From NCBI GenBank assembly GCA_016776705.1, contig JADHSW010000074.1, positions 1 to 12,667 on the forward strand: a stretch of 12,667 bases of DNA. The letters are read 5' to 3'. The position numbers were made by a program, and so were the translations under genes. The notes below the pieces were generated by a model that ran no database searches, was not told the DNA's origin, and saw nothing but the letters and a program-made list of their open reading frames with translations. Shown here one piece after another: positions 1-6,939 of this stretch. The first letter of the stretch is position 1; each line of letters begins with the position of its first letter. This DNA comes from Rhodospirillales bacterium (lineage in GTDB: Bacteria > Pseudomonadota > Alphaproteobacteria > Rhodospirillales > JABHCV01).

Positions 1-1095
1 GAAGGCGCGTCCCAGCGCACTGATTTCATCGGTTCCCGTCGTTTCCTCGACCCTTGCCCCCAACTCTCCATTTGACACACGCTCCGAGGCTGAAATCAGC
101 CCTGAAATTGGTCGGGACAGCTGACCTGCGAGGGTAAGACCGACCCAGACAGCTGCCATCAGCAAAAGCAGTGCGACAACGCCAAAGATCATCACAAATG
201 TGATTTGAATGCCTTCCTGTCTTGCCTCCAGGCTTTTGTATTTTGCCACGGCGCCCGCCGTTCTTTCGATATGACCTAAAACGCGCGGATCGACAAAACG
301 CCCGGCAAGAAAATAGGCGTCAACAAAGCGGTCAAGCTTGACAATGGCTCGCACTCTATCCTGTTCGATGTTTAGGACAACAATGCGCCCTTTTGCCGCT
401 TCATTCATGGCTTTATCCGGCATTAAATCGAATTCTAGTGATTGGCTAAATACCGAACGGGCCAAAACACGGGAATTCCCATCAATCACAAGGGCTTCCT
501 GAAAGTCACGAATACTTGCCTGCCGGGAAAGATACTGGTCAAACACACGCGCATTACGCATCAACGTTGCAGCTTCATTATTCAGATCGTTGGCTGTCGC
601 CAGGACATCGGCGCGGATATTTTGCTGGTGTTCATGAAGGTACGAGGTAGCAACGGCATTTGATGCCTCCAGGGCCGTGCTGACCTTGTCGCTGAACCAC
701 GTCTGAATACCAAAATTAAGAAACAACGCAGAAAAAATGGCGACAAGGATCGCCGGAGCTGCCGCGACAAGGCCAAACATAAGAACCAGCCTTGTGTGAA
801 GACCTGACCCTGCCTGGCCCCTGCGGCGTTGAATCCAGATCGACGCAAGTCGTCTGGCGACAACGACACCCAACAGCAATAACAATATTGCATCCAGATA
901 AAGCAACGCCAGGACCGTATCCGGATCAGGATCAGGTGTCCCCTCCCATCCCGTCATTGTCGCCACCGTTGCAATGCCCGAAGCAACGGCCATCGCGGCA
1001 AGTGCAAAGGCCAGTTTTCGGCTCATTCCAAGCCGACGCCACATCAGGCGCAATTTGATAAGCCGGTTATCGTCGCGTCTCGACGCCGTGGTCAT
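1..1095 (-). CDS. ntrY: NtrY nitrogen-regulation sensor histidine kinase, N-terminal part (cut by window edge)
   Basis: Membrane histidine kinase of the NtrY/NtrX pair, here only its first 365 residues; PAS, HisKA and ATPase domains lie outside the window. The frame is open from an ATG at 1095 to base 1. Hydrophobic segments lie near residues 26-45, 66-81, 106-125 and 295-323. Between the last two is an extracytoplasmic region of about 170 residues rich in predicted helix, as in other NtrY proteins. After the last segment the chain continues LSRPISGLISASERVSNGEL, a typical HAMP linker start. The start is well defined: its ATG overlaps the ntrC TGA as ATGA, and GAGGAG precedes it by about 4 bases inside the last ntrC codons, so translation is probably coupled to ntrC. 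NtrY is known to work with NtrX in nitrogen and redox responses of alphaproteobacteria; that role here is inferred from family and position. Confidence 0.9.
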   Translation of the reverse strand, partial: MTTASRRDDNRLIKLRLMWRRLGMSRKLAFALAAMAVASGIATVATMTGWEGTPDPDPDTVLALLYLDAILLLLLGVVVARRLASIWIQRRRGQAGSGLHTRLVLMFGLVAAAPAILVAIFSALFLNFGIQTWFSDKVSTALEASNAVATSYLHEHQQNIRADVLATANDLNNEAATLMRNARVFDQYLSRQASIRDFQEALVIDGNSRVLARSVFSQSLEFDLMPDKAMNEAAKGRIVVLNIEQDRVRAIVKLDRFVDAYFLAGRFVDPRVLGHIERTAGAVAKYKSLEARQEGIQITFVMIFGVVALLLLMAAVWVGLTLAGQLSRPISGLISASERVSNGELGARVEETTGTDEISALGRAF

Positions 1096-2552
1096 TTGGC
1101 TCCTCGCACCACAGGTATTTCCAATTCACGGATTTTTTTTCGCAATGTATTTCTATTCAGGCCAAGCACATCAGCAGCCTTGACCTGATTTCCACGGGTC
1201 GCCTGTAAAGTAAGGTTGATCAAGGGGCGTTCCACCTCCCTTAACACCCGGTCATATAATCCCGCAGCTGGTAAATTGTCCCCGTGGGCGGAAAAGTAGG
1301 TGGTCAACTGTTGTTCGACCATTCCTGCCAGACCTTCGCCGTTCTCACCACTTTGATCGGGCATGGGGCTGGATGTATCTGCAAGTTCGGCCTCAATGAC
1401 ATCAATACCAATGACTTCCTGGGAATAGAGCGCGCTCAGACGTTGCACCATGTTTTCCAGTTCACGGACATTCCCGGGCCAGCGATAAGCCTTAAGTCTT
1501 TCCATTGCCTGTGAATCGATTGACTTGCGAGGCAATCCTTGGGACGTTGTCTGGTTCAGGAAATGACGAATAAGTTCAGGGATGTCTTCGGCCCGTGCCC
1601 GTAGTGACGGCAGTCTGATCGGCACAACGTTGAGGCGGAAGAAAAGATCTTCCCGAAATAAACCCTGCCTTATCAATAGTTTAAGATCATGGTGTGTAGC
1701 GGCGATAATGCGTACGTTCGTTTTGATCGGCGTACGACCGCCGACTGTAGTGTATTCCCCTTCCTGAAGCACCCGAAGAAGCCTGGTCTGTGCTTCAGGC
1801 GGCATGTCACCGATTTCATCAAGGAAAAGAGTTCCCCCCTCGGCTTGCTCAAAACGGCCACTACCGCGCTGTGTCGCCCCCGTGAATGCCCCTTTTTCAT
1901 GCCCGAAAAGTTCACTTTCGATAAGGTCGCGAGGGATTGCCGCCATGTTGATGGCGACAAATGGGCTATGACGCCGCTTACCGTAATCATGCAGAGCGCG
2001 GGCGACCAATTCTTTTCCGGTACCAGATTCACCTGAAATCAATACCGATAAATCTGTCCCCATAAGACGGGCTAATGTTCGGTAAATTTCCTGCATCGCC
2101 GGTGATCGACCGATCAGCGGCAGGTTTTCGCTGTCGTCATCACTCTCTTCTCTGTTTTTATCAGAATTAGTATCAGAATATCTTTTTGATACCTCAATCC
2201 CTCGTTTAACTATTGACAGTAATTCATTTAAATCAAAAGGTTTTGGAAGGTATTCGAAAGCGCCTCTCTCGGTCGCTTTTACGGCCGTCATAAGGGTGTT
2301 TTGGGCGCTCATGACGATAATTTTAAGCTCAGGGCGGATTTTGCGGATGCGCGGAATAAGATCCAGACCGTTTTCATCAGGCATGACTACATCCGTAATG
2401 ACAAGATCACCGTCGCCGTCGCTGACCCAACGCCACAAAGTTGCTGCATTGCTGGCTGCACGAACTTCATATCCGGCGCGTCCCAAGGCCTGGATCAGGA
2501 CGGTGCGAATAGCTCCGTCGTCATCTGCAATAAGCACTGTACTGCCCGTCAT
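1092..2552 (-). CDS. ntrC: NtrC, sigma-54-dependent nitrogen response regulator
   Basis: 486-residue enhancer-binding activator with the full three-domain NtrC layout. The receiver domain (about 1-121) has acidic residues D10-D12, phospho-acceptor D54, and K104 in YLPKPFD. An acidic linker rich in Asp, Glu and Ser (about 126-143) leads to the AAA+ domain: Walker A GESGTGKE at 174-181, the sigma-54 contact loop GAFTGA at 221-226, and Walker B TLFLDE near 241-246. A Fis-type helix-turn-helix lies near residues 452-478 (AADVLGLNRNTLRKKIREL). Length matches NtrC of alphaproteobacteria. It lies 8 bases after ntrB, with GGGGA from the end of ntrB as a plausible ribosome site, and overlaps ntrY by 4 bases. 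Phosphorylated by NtrB, it should activate nitrogen-scavenging genes. NtrX, the close paralogue, is less likely because the gene follows ntrB directly and carries a complete GAFTGA loop. Confidence 0.97.
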   Translation of the reverse strand: MTGSTVLIADDDGAIRTVLIQALGRAGYEVRAASNAATLWRWVSDGDGDLVITDVVMPDENGLDLIPRIRKIRPELKIIVMSAQNTLMTAVKATERGAFEYLPKPFDLNELLSIVKRGIEVSKRYSDTNSDKNREESDDDSENLPLIGRSPAMQEIYRTLARLMGTDLSVLISGESGTGKELVARALHDYGKRRHSPFVAINMAAIPRDLIESELFGHEKGAFTGATQRGSGRFEQAEGGTLFLDEIGDMPPEAQTRLLRVLQEGEYTTVGGRTPIKTNVRIIAATHHDLKLLIRQGLFREDLFFRLNVVPIRLPSLRARAEDIPELIRHFLNQTTSQGLPRKSIDSQAMERLKAYRWPGNVRELENMVQRLSALYSQEVIGIDVIEAELADTSSPMPDQSGENGEGLAGMVEQQLTTYFSAHGDNLPAAGLYDRVLREVERPLINLTLQATRGNQVKAADVLGLNRNTLRKKIRELEIPVVRGAK

Positions 2553-2560
2553 TTTAAAAA

Positions 2561-3679
2561 TTAATCCCCGATTTGCGATGTGTGCATTGGTAACATAACC
2601 CGAAAAACAGTTTTTGATGGACGACTGTCCAATTCGATTATACCGCCATGGTCATCAATTATTTTTGCAACCAGGGCCAGCCCAAGACCTGATCCCTTTG
2701 GTTTTGTGGTGACAAAGGGATCAAACAAAAACCCTTGGCTATCTTCCGGTATGCCTTCACCATTATCCTGAATGCTGACCATCAAAGGTAAATGAACCCT
2801 GGAACTGCTTCCCGGTACGGCAAATCGCACGCCATGCCTGTAGGCCGTGGTCATGACAATCTCACCACCGCCTTCGTTTATTGCCTCGGCCGCGTTCTTG
2901 ATCAAATTCAGGAAGACCTGAACCAGTTGATCCTTGTTGCCTAGAACGGGTGGTAATGAAGGGTCGTAATTTTCAACAAAACGAACGTGCCTGGCGAACC
3001 CGCTTTCGCCCAGTTTGCGGACACGGTCAAGTACCTGATGAATATTTACAGCATGCTGTTCAAGTGGCACCCCATCGGAAAAGACGTCCATGCGGTCAAC
3101 CAGTGCGACAATGCGGTCAGATTCGTCGCGGATCAGACGGGTTAGCTCTTTATCGTCTTCAGAGGCATTCTCTTCAAGCAATTGAGCCGCCCCACGGATA
3201 CCGGAAAGCGGATTTTTAACTTCGTGCGCAAGCATCGCCGCCATGGCTGAGACTGAACGGGCCGCTCCGCGATGGGTGAGCTGGCGGTCAATGGTGTCGG
3301 CGATGGAACGCGCCTGGATGGCAAGAACGACAAAATCTGGATTATCGGGCAACGGACTGGCGTGAGCATTGATCAAATGCGCCCCAATGCGTGGGGTTTC
3401 CAGTGGCAGACCGTACTCGGAAACGGCCGTACCATCTGTCCTGACCTGCTTGAGCAGAGCAAGCACTGGGCTATCTGCGGGAATAAAGTAGCTAATCGGT
3501 TGACCGACAAGATAGGTCGCGCTGCCCTGAAAAAACTGTTCACTGGCGTTGTTTACGTAGGCAATGGCACCGTCCGGACCGATGACAACTACACTTGAGG
3601 CAAGGGCGTTTAGAACCGTTTCCGAATCAGGCGTTGGGGGTTCATTGGGAACCGTCACAAAAGATACCGGTTCGGTCAT
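2561..3679 (-). CDS. ntrB: NtrB, nitrogen-regulation sensor histidine kinase
   Basis: 372-residue soluble two-component kinase that phosphorylates and dephosphorylates NtrC, normally under control of PII protein. An N-terminal PAS domain spans about 20-125 (GPDGAIAYVNNASEQFF). The dimerisation/phosphotransfer helix contains AHEVKNPLSGIRG with phosphorylatable His152. The ATPase domain shows the N box NLIKNAAEA (258-266), G1 DNGEGI (305-310) and G2 GSGLGLAL (329-336). The stretch between N and G1 boxes includes the extra hydrophobic insert usual in alphaproteobacterial NtrB. No membrane segment is visible, as expected. The gene starts 2 bases after dusB and ends 8 bases before ntrC, giving the classic nifR3-ntrBC order. 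No strong Shine-Dalgarno is visible just before the ATG, so coupling to dusB translation is likely. Confidence 0.97.
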   Translation of the reverse strand: MTEPVSFVTVPNEPPTPDSETVLNALASSVVVIGPDGAIAYVNNASEQFFQGSATYLVGQPISYFIPADSPVLALLKQVRTDGTAVSEYGLPLETPRIGAHLINAHASPLPDNPDFVVLAIQARSIADTIDRQLTHRGAARSVSAMAAMLAHEVKNPLSGIRGAAQLLEENASEDDKELTRLIRDESDRIVALVDRMDVFSDGVPLEQHAVNIHQVLDRVRKLGESGFARHVRFVENYDPSLPPVLGNKDQLVQVFLNLIKNAAEAINEGGGEIVMTTAYRHGVRFAVPGSSSRVHLPLMVSIQDNGEGIPEDSQGFLFDPFVTTKPKGSGLGLALVAKIIDDHGGIIELDSRPSKTVFRVMLPMHTSQIGD

Positions 3680-3681
3680 GC

Positions 3682-4668
3682 CTAAGCGGCCTTTAATTCA
3701 ATAAGTGGTTGATAGAATCTGTTGATTAGCTCAATTACCCTGTTTTCATCGGTTGCCGCCATAACATCGGCCCGGAATTCGGCTGATCCTGGCAATCCTT
3801 TGGAATACCAACCTATATGTTTGCGCGCGATTCGGATGCCTGCATGGGTTCCATAGTGGCTGAGGATCGTATTGTAGTGTTCCAGGAGGATTGACAACTG
3901 CACGTCCAGAGACGGGTCGGGCCGTTCTTCGCCGGTATTAAGGAAATGGATAACTTGCCCCAAAAACCAGGGACGACCATAACAACCACGCCCGATCATG
4001 ACACCGTCTGCACCAGATTGCGTTAACAGGGTTTTGGCATCTTCCAACGTATTGACGTCTCCATTGCCAATAACCGGTATCGATACTGCATCCTTGACCT
4101 TGGCTATAAAAGGCCAGTCTGCCTTGCCTTTATAGAACTGGTTGCGGGTCCTGCCATGAACGGTGACGGCCTTGATACCACTATTTTCCGCTATTTTTGC
4201 AAGATTTGGGGCGTTGCGGTTATCCAGATCCCACCCCGTTCGCATTTTCAGGGTAACCGGGATATCGACGGCTTTGACAACTGTTTCAAGAATACGTCCC
4301 GCCAGCGCTTCATCGCGCATCAGTGACGACCCCGCCTCACCCTGAACAACCTTTTTAACCGGGCAACCCATGTTGATGTCGATGATCGCAGCGCCGCGAT
4401 CCTGATTTAATTTCGCCGCTTCGGCGATGATATCCGGGTCGCACCCGGCAAGCTGTACAGATAACGGATGCTCTTCCGCACAGCCCGTGGACATCTTTAG
4501 TGTTTTTTTGGCCGCACGCACCATTGCCTTGCTTGCGATCATTTCCGACACAACAAGTCCCGCCCCGCAGCGTTTAACCAAACGGCGAAAGGGAAGATCA
4601 CTGACTCCTGACATAGGTGCCAGAATTACTGGATCATCTATGACGACGTTACCGATCAAAATGCTCAT
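3682..4668 (-). CDS. dusB: tRNA-dihydrouridine synthase DusB (NifR3)
   Basis: 328-residue FMN-dependent enzyme that reduces specific uridines in tRNA to dihydrouridine with NADPH. Seen in sequence: the N-terminal FMN-barrel motif PVILAPMSGVSDLPFRRL, SEMIASKA, the conserved VQLAGCDP strand, and DINMGCPVKKV with catalytic Cys102. Further on are KMRTGW, VHGRTR, IGNGDV and the phosphate-binding GADGVMIGRGCYGRPW. The C-terminal helical tRNA-binding domain contains HIGWYSKGLPG. This is the nifR3 gene known as the first cistron of ntrBC operons in Rhodobacter, Azospirillum and relatives. It starts the operon here, with ntrB 2 bases downstream. The ATG at 4668 lacks a clear Shine-Dalgarno sequence, but the reading frame and homology fit this start. 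Confidence 0.96.
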   Translation of the reverse strand: MSILIGNVVIDDPVILAPMSGVSDLPFRRLVKRCGAGLVVSEMIASKAMVRAAKKTLKMSTGCAEEHPLSVQLAGCDPDIIAEAAKLNQDRGAAIIDINMGCPVKKVVQGEAGSSLMRDEALAGRILETVVKAVDIPVTLKMRTGWDLDNRNAPNLAKIAENSGIKAVTVHGRTRNQFYKGKADWPFIAKVKDAVSIPVIGNGDVNTLEDAKTLLTQSGADGVMIGRGCYGRPWFLGQVIHFLNTGEERPDPSLDVQLSILLEHYNTILSHYGTHAGIRIARKHIGWYSKGLPGSAEFRADVMAATDENRVIELINRFYQPLIELKAA

Positions 4669-4822
4669 AATGTTGACTTTAAAATGTTGAAACGGAAGTC
4701 TAACCCACCTCTGGGAGCGAGGTGCCTATTTATTGTGCAGTTGTGATCAAAAAGCAACGAAATTAAGGGATGACTGACAAAAAAATCACATGTTTGATGT
4801 TGGTTATGCAAGAATGGATTGT
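4669..4822 (-). promoter_or_regulatory. Leader and probable promoter of the dusB-ntrBC-ntrY operon
   Basis: 154 bases between the stop of the CcsA-like gene and dusB. Read on the minus strand, TTGCTT, a 17-base spacer and AATAAA (plus-strand -10 position 4729-4734) form a weak sigma-70-like promoter with 3/6 and 4/6 consensus matches. It is followed by the 6-bp inverted repeat at 4706-4724. Nearer the CcsA-like stop, a small ATCA/TGAT stem (4785-4798) runs into seven T on the minus strand (4785-4779), possibly a weak terminator. No sigma-54 site of the GG-N10-GC type with the surrounding consensus was recognised. The promoter call is inference from sequence resemblance. Confidence 0.35.
4706..4724. 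repeat. Perfect 6-bp inverted repeat in the dusB leader
   Basis: CACCTC (4706-4711), seven-base centre TGGGAGC, GAGGTG (4719-4724). The arms are exact reverse complements. The repeat lies about 40-60 bases before the dusB ATG and just downstream of the proposed -10. It is not followed by a T run in either direction, so it does not look like an intrinsic terminator. It could be an operator or a 5' leader hairpin. Confidence 0.5.
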
Positions 4823-5641
4823 TCAACCTATCAAGACATCCGTAACGAATTTTACCCCCGGATACCCCAAAGTCAGCAAAAGATAAGCCAGCAATACCAA
4901 GCGGGTAATGCGACGCCCACGGGTCCCTGTGTTGAAATGGGTTATCAACAAGGATGCAATAACGCCGAATGTTATCAATGACAGGATCGATTTATGGTCC
5001 CATTTTATGAGAACCGCTGTTTCCTGGTATTGCGTGGCCATACCGGTTGCAAGGCCTAGGCCCAGAACGATTTCACCTATAATCAACAATCTGACCAACA
5101 GGCTTTCACTTTCGGCGACCGACGGCAATTGCCGGGTCAAGGATGTAGGGCGCTTTGTTTTAAGGGCGCGTTCTTGCAGAAAGGCCGCCAAAGCGGCAAC
5201 AGCGGCGATTGTGACAAGCGCATAAGTGCAGACGGATATCAGAATGTGTGCCTGAATCCATCCCCCGGGAGCATCAGCCAACGGCCGCGATTCAGGTGCC
5301 TGTTGCCAAATAATGGCGAAAACGGCCAAAATGCCCATATACGGAATTAATAAGGGTGTTAGCCGCCACGCCTTGTCGTTTAGCACTGTAATCGTTGCAA
5401 ACACGATCATCGACGCTGCAATCGTTACCCACAGGGTTGTCGATAACCCGGTTTGCCACGCCCCTGACATCTTCACGAATACCCAGACCAATGGCCCCGC
5501 CACAGCTACAGCAAGGGTAAGCCAGAAAGTCACGTCACGTCCCTCTTCACCCCGACCTCCGTCCCGACGCTTCAAGGCGACAAAAGCAGATGGCAGTAAA
5601 GCTACAAGCGCGGACAGGCTAAAAAGAATATCTTCCAACAT
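4823..5641 (-). CDS. CcsA/HemX/YpjD-like inner-membrane cytochrome c assembly family protein
   Basis: 272 residues if translated from the ATG at 5641, which begins MLEDILFSLSALVALLPSAF. About eight hydrophobic segments are visible, near residues 4-22, 38-57, 68-86, 94-112, 131-155, 183-203, 217-236 and 244-262. The family signature is in the C-terminal half: QAHILISVCTYAL with H132, KWDHKSILSLITFG with H216, LLITHF with H235, then RGRR and LTLGYPGVKFV. Related proteins (CcsA, CcmC, HemX, YpjD) handle heme or cytochrome c assembly, and such histidines are candidate heme ligands. The WWD heme loop of true CcmC/CcsA is not seen, so YpjD/HemX-like is the better label, and the substrate is unknown. 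An in-frame ATG at 5746 would add 35 polar, unconserved-looking residues and was not used. It is transcribed away from ispDF. Confidence 0.8.
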   Translation of the reverse strand: MLEDILFSLSALVALLPSAFVALKRRDGGRGEEGRDVTFWLTLAVAVAGPLVWVFVKMSGAWQTGLSTTLWVTIAASMIVFATITVLNDKAWRLTPLLIPYMGILAVFAIIWQQAPESRPLADAPGGWIQAHILISVCTYALVTIAAVAALAAFLQERALKTKRPTSLTRQLPSVAESESLLVRLLIIGEIVLGLGLATGMATQYQETAVLIKWDHKSILSLITFGVIASLLITHFNTGTRGRRITRLVLLAYLLLTLGYPGVKFVTDVLIG

Positions 5642-5763
5642 GGACGGGATTTTACCTTTATATAATCGATGCCTGAAGAGTCTCTTGGCAAGAGCGAGTG
5701 TGCAAATTAGCTTGTGTAACACCCATTTGGACAGAAATTTATGCAAAATATTGCGGTATTGAA
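5642..5763. promoter_or_regulatory. Divergent promoter region between the CcsA-like gene and ispDF, with overlapping dyad
   Basis: 122 bases from which both neighbours are transcribed outward. AAGAG (5676-5680), CTCTT (5682-5686) and AAGAG (5690-5694) form two overlapping palindromes; the right-hand one, CTCTTG-G-CAAGAG (5682-5694), has exact 6-bp arms. A plus-strand TTGGCA (5686-5691) sits in this dyad, 17 bases before TAGCTT, and a minus-strand TTGCCA lies on the same bases. A protein bound at the dyad would therefore cover likely -35 elements in both directions. Promoter assignments are weak; the dyad itself is directly visible. Confidence 0.45.
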
Positions 5764-6939
5764 ATGAGTGTATGCATCGCCCTTGTCGTCGGCGCTGGTC
5801 GGGGTCACCGTTTTGGCGGTGAGAAGCCCAAGCAATACAGCATGCTTTCGGGCATTCCAGTCATCAGCCGGACACTGTCCACCTTTTCAAGTCACCCTTC
5901 AATAACGGCGGTTCGAGCGGTTATTCACCCCGACGACAGGGACTTATACAACGACGCAACGAGCAAGTACGACATCGAAAACTTGTTAGAACCTGTTGAT
6001 GGTGGAAAAACCCGTCAGGATTCAGTGCGCCTGGGATTGGAAAGTTTAAGCGACTTTGCTCCCGACCTGGTGCTTATTCATGATGCCGCGCGGCCTTTTG
6101 TGTCGCACGAGGTAGTGGATCGGGTTATTGAGGCGCTGGCGACCAGCAAGGGAGCAATTGCTGCATTACCTGTCTATGACACCCTGAAAAGCTTTGACGG
6201 GGCGCATGTTACGGGAACAATTGATAGGAACGGGCTTTGGCGTGCGCAAACGCCGCAGGGCTTTCATTTTTTGGATATTCTTCAGGCGCATCAAAATTGT
6301 GCCGGAACTGCGAATACAGAACCCCTTACGGACGATGCCGCCGTGGCTGAAAAGGCCGGGCTGGCCGTTCAACTTGTCGGTGGCAGCGAGGAAAATGTTA
6401 AGATAACGACCATGGAAGATTTGATGCAGGCGGAACGCACTTTGGGTGGATACGAGCAGCGTACCGGGATGGGATTTGATGTACATCGATTCTGTCAGGG
6501 TGATTTCGTCATGCTGGGTGGGATAAAAATCCCCCACTCCTATGCGCTTGATGGGCATTCTGACGCCGATGTTGCGCTGCATGCCCTGACCGACGCCCTG
6601 TTGGGTGCCATTGGTGAAGACGATATAGGTAGCCATTTTCCGCCCGGCGATGTCCAATGGAAAGGAGCGCCTTCTGAGTTGTTCCTGACCGGGGCATTAG
6701 ATCTGATCACGGACAAGGGTGCGCTGATCGTAAATGTTGACGTCACTATAATCTGTGAGGCTCCAAAAATCGGACCGTATCGTACGATCATGAAGGAAAA
6801 TATCGCCAAAATCCTTGCCATTGAAGAAACGCGCGTGTCCGTAAAGGCGACAACGACCGAACGACTGGGATTTACCGGTCGTAAGGAAGGAATCGCAGCC
6901 CAGGCTATAGCAACGGTAAAATTTCTATGGACAAGGTAA
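5764..6939 (+). CDS. ispDF: Bifunctional IspD/IspF isoprenoid (MEP pathway) enzyme
   Basis: 391-residue fusion of two MEP-pathway enzymes for isopentenyl diphosphate synthesis. The N-terminal IspD part (about 1-228; 2-C-methylerythritol 4-phosphate cytidylyltransferase) has the CTP-binding loop GAGRGHRFGGEKPKQY (10-25), DAARPFV (107-113) and GSEENVKITTMEDL with Lys213. The C-terminal IspF part (about 234-391; 2-C-methylerythritol 2,4-cyclodiphosphate synthase) has GMGFDVHRF with metal ligands D239 and H241, DGHSDADVALHALTDA with H273, the loop GEDDIGSHFPP, CEAPKIGPY, and TTERLGFTGRKEGIAAQA. Fused ispDF genes are usual in alphaproteobacteria. An in-frame ATG at 5698 would add 22 residues before the conserved start and is unlikely. 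No strong Shine-Dalgarno precedes 5764. The last 13 bases overlap the next gene. Confidence 0.97.
   Translation: MSVCIALVVGAGRGHRFGGEKPKQYSMLSGIPVISRTLSTFSSHPSITAVRAVIHPDDRDLYNDATSKYDIENLLEPVDGGKTRQDSVRLGLESLSDFAPDLVLIHDAARPFVSHEVVDRVIEALATSKGAIAALPVYDTLKSFDGAHVTGTIDRNGLWRAQTPQGFHFLDILQAHQNCAGTANTEPLTDDAAVAEKAGLAVQLVGGSEENVKITTMEDLMQAERTLGGYEQRTGMGFDVHRFCQGDFVMLGGIKIPHSYALDGHSDADVALHALTDALLGAIGEDDIGSHFPPGDVQWKGAPSELFLTGALDLITDKGALIVNVDVTIICEAPKIGPYRTIMKENIAKILAIEETRVSVKATTTERLGFTGRKEGIAAQAIATVKFLWTR

Noticed and set aside
1689..2036. 115-residue plus-strand frame antisense to ntrC
   Set aside because: Lies fully within the conserved AAA+ domain of ntrC; the translation has no domain-like pattern.
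3065..3070. TGGCAC as a sigma-54 promoter -24 box
   Set aside because: It is inside ntrB and no TTGC-like -12 element follows at the right distance.
4706..4724. Inverted repeat read as an intrinsic terminator
   Set aside because: No T run follows on either strand; kept only as a possible operator or leader stem.
4790..4981. 63-residue plus-strand reading frame over the dusB leader and the end of the CcsA-like gene
   Set aside because: Mostly antisense to a well-supported gene, with no ribosome site and low-complexity composition.
5642..5746. Longer start of the CcsA-like gene at 5746
   Set aside because: The added 35 residues are basic and unlike the family; the hydrophobic first segment starts right after the ATG at 5641.
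5698..5763. Upstream start for ispDF at 5698
   Set aside because: The 22 extra residues do not resemble the IspD N-terminus, and the stretch is in the divergent promoter region.
6166..6657. 163-residue minus-strand frame within ispDF
   Set aside because: Shadow of highly conserved IspD/IspF coding sequence.
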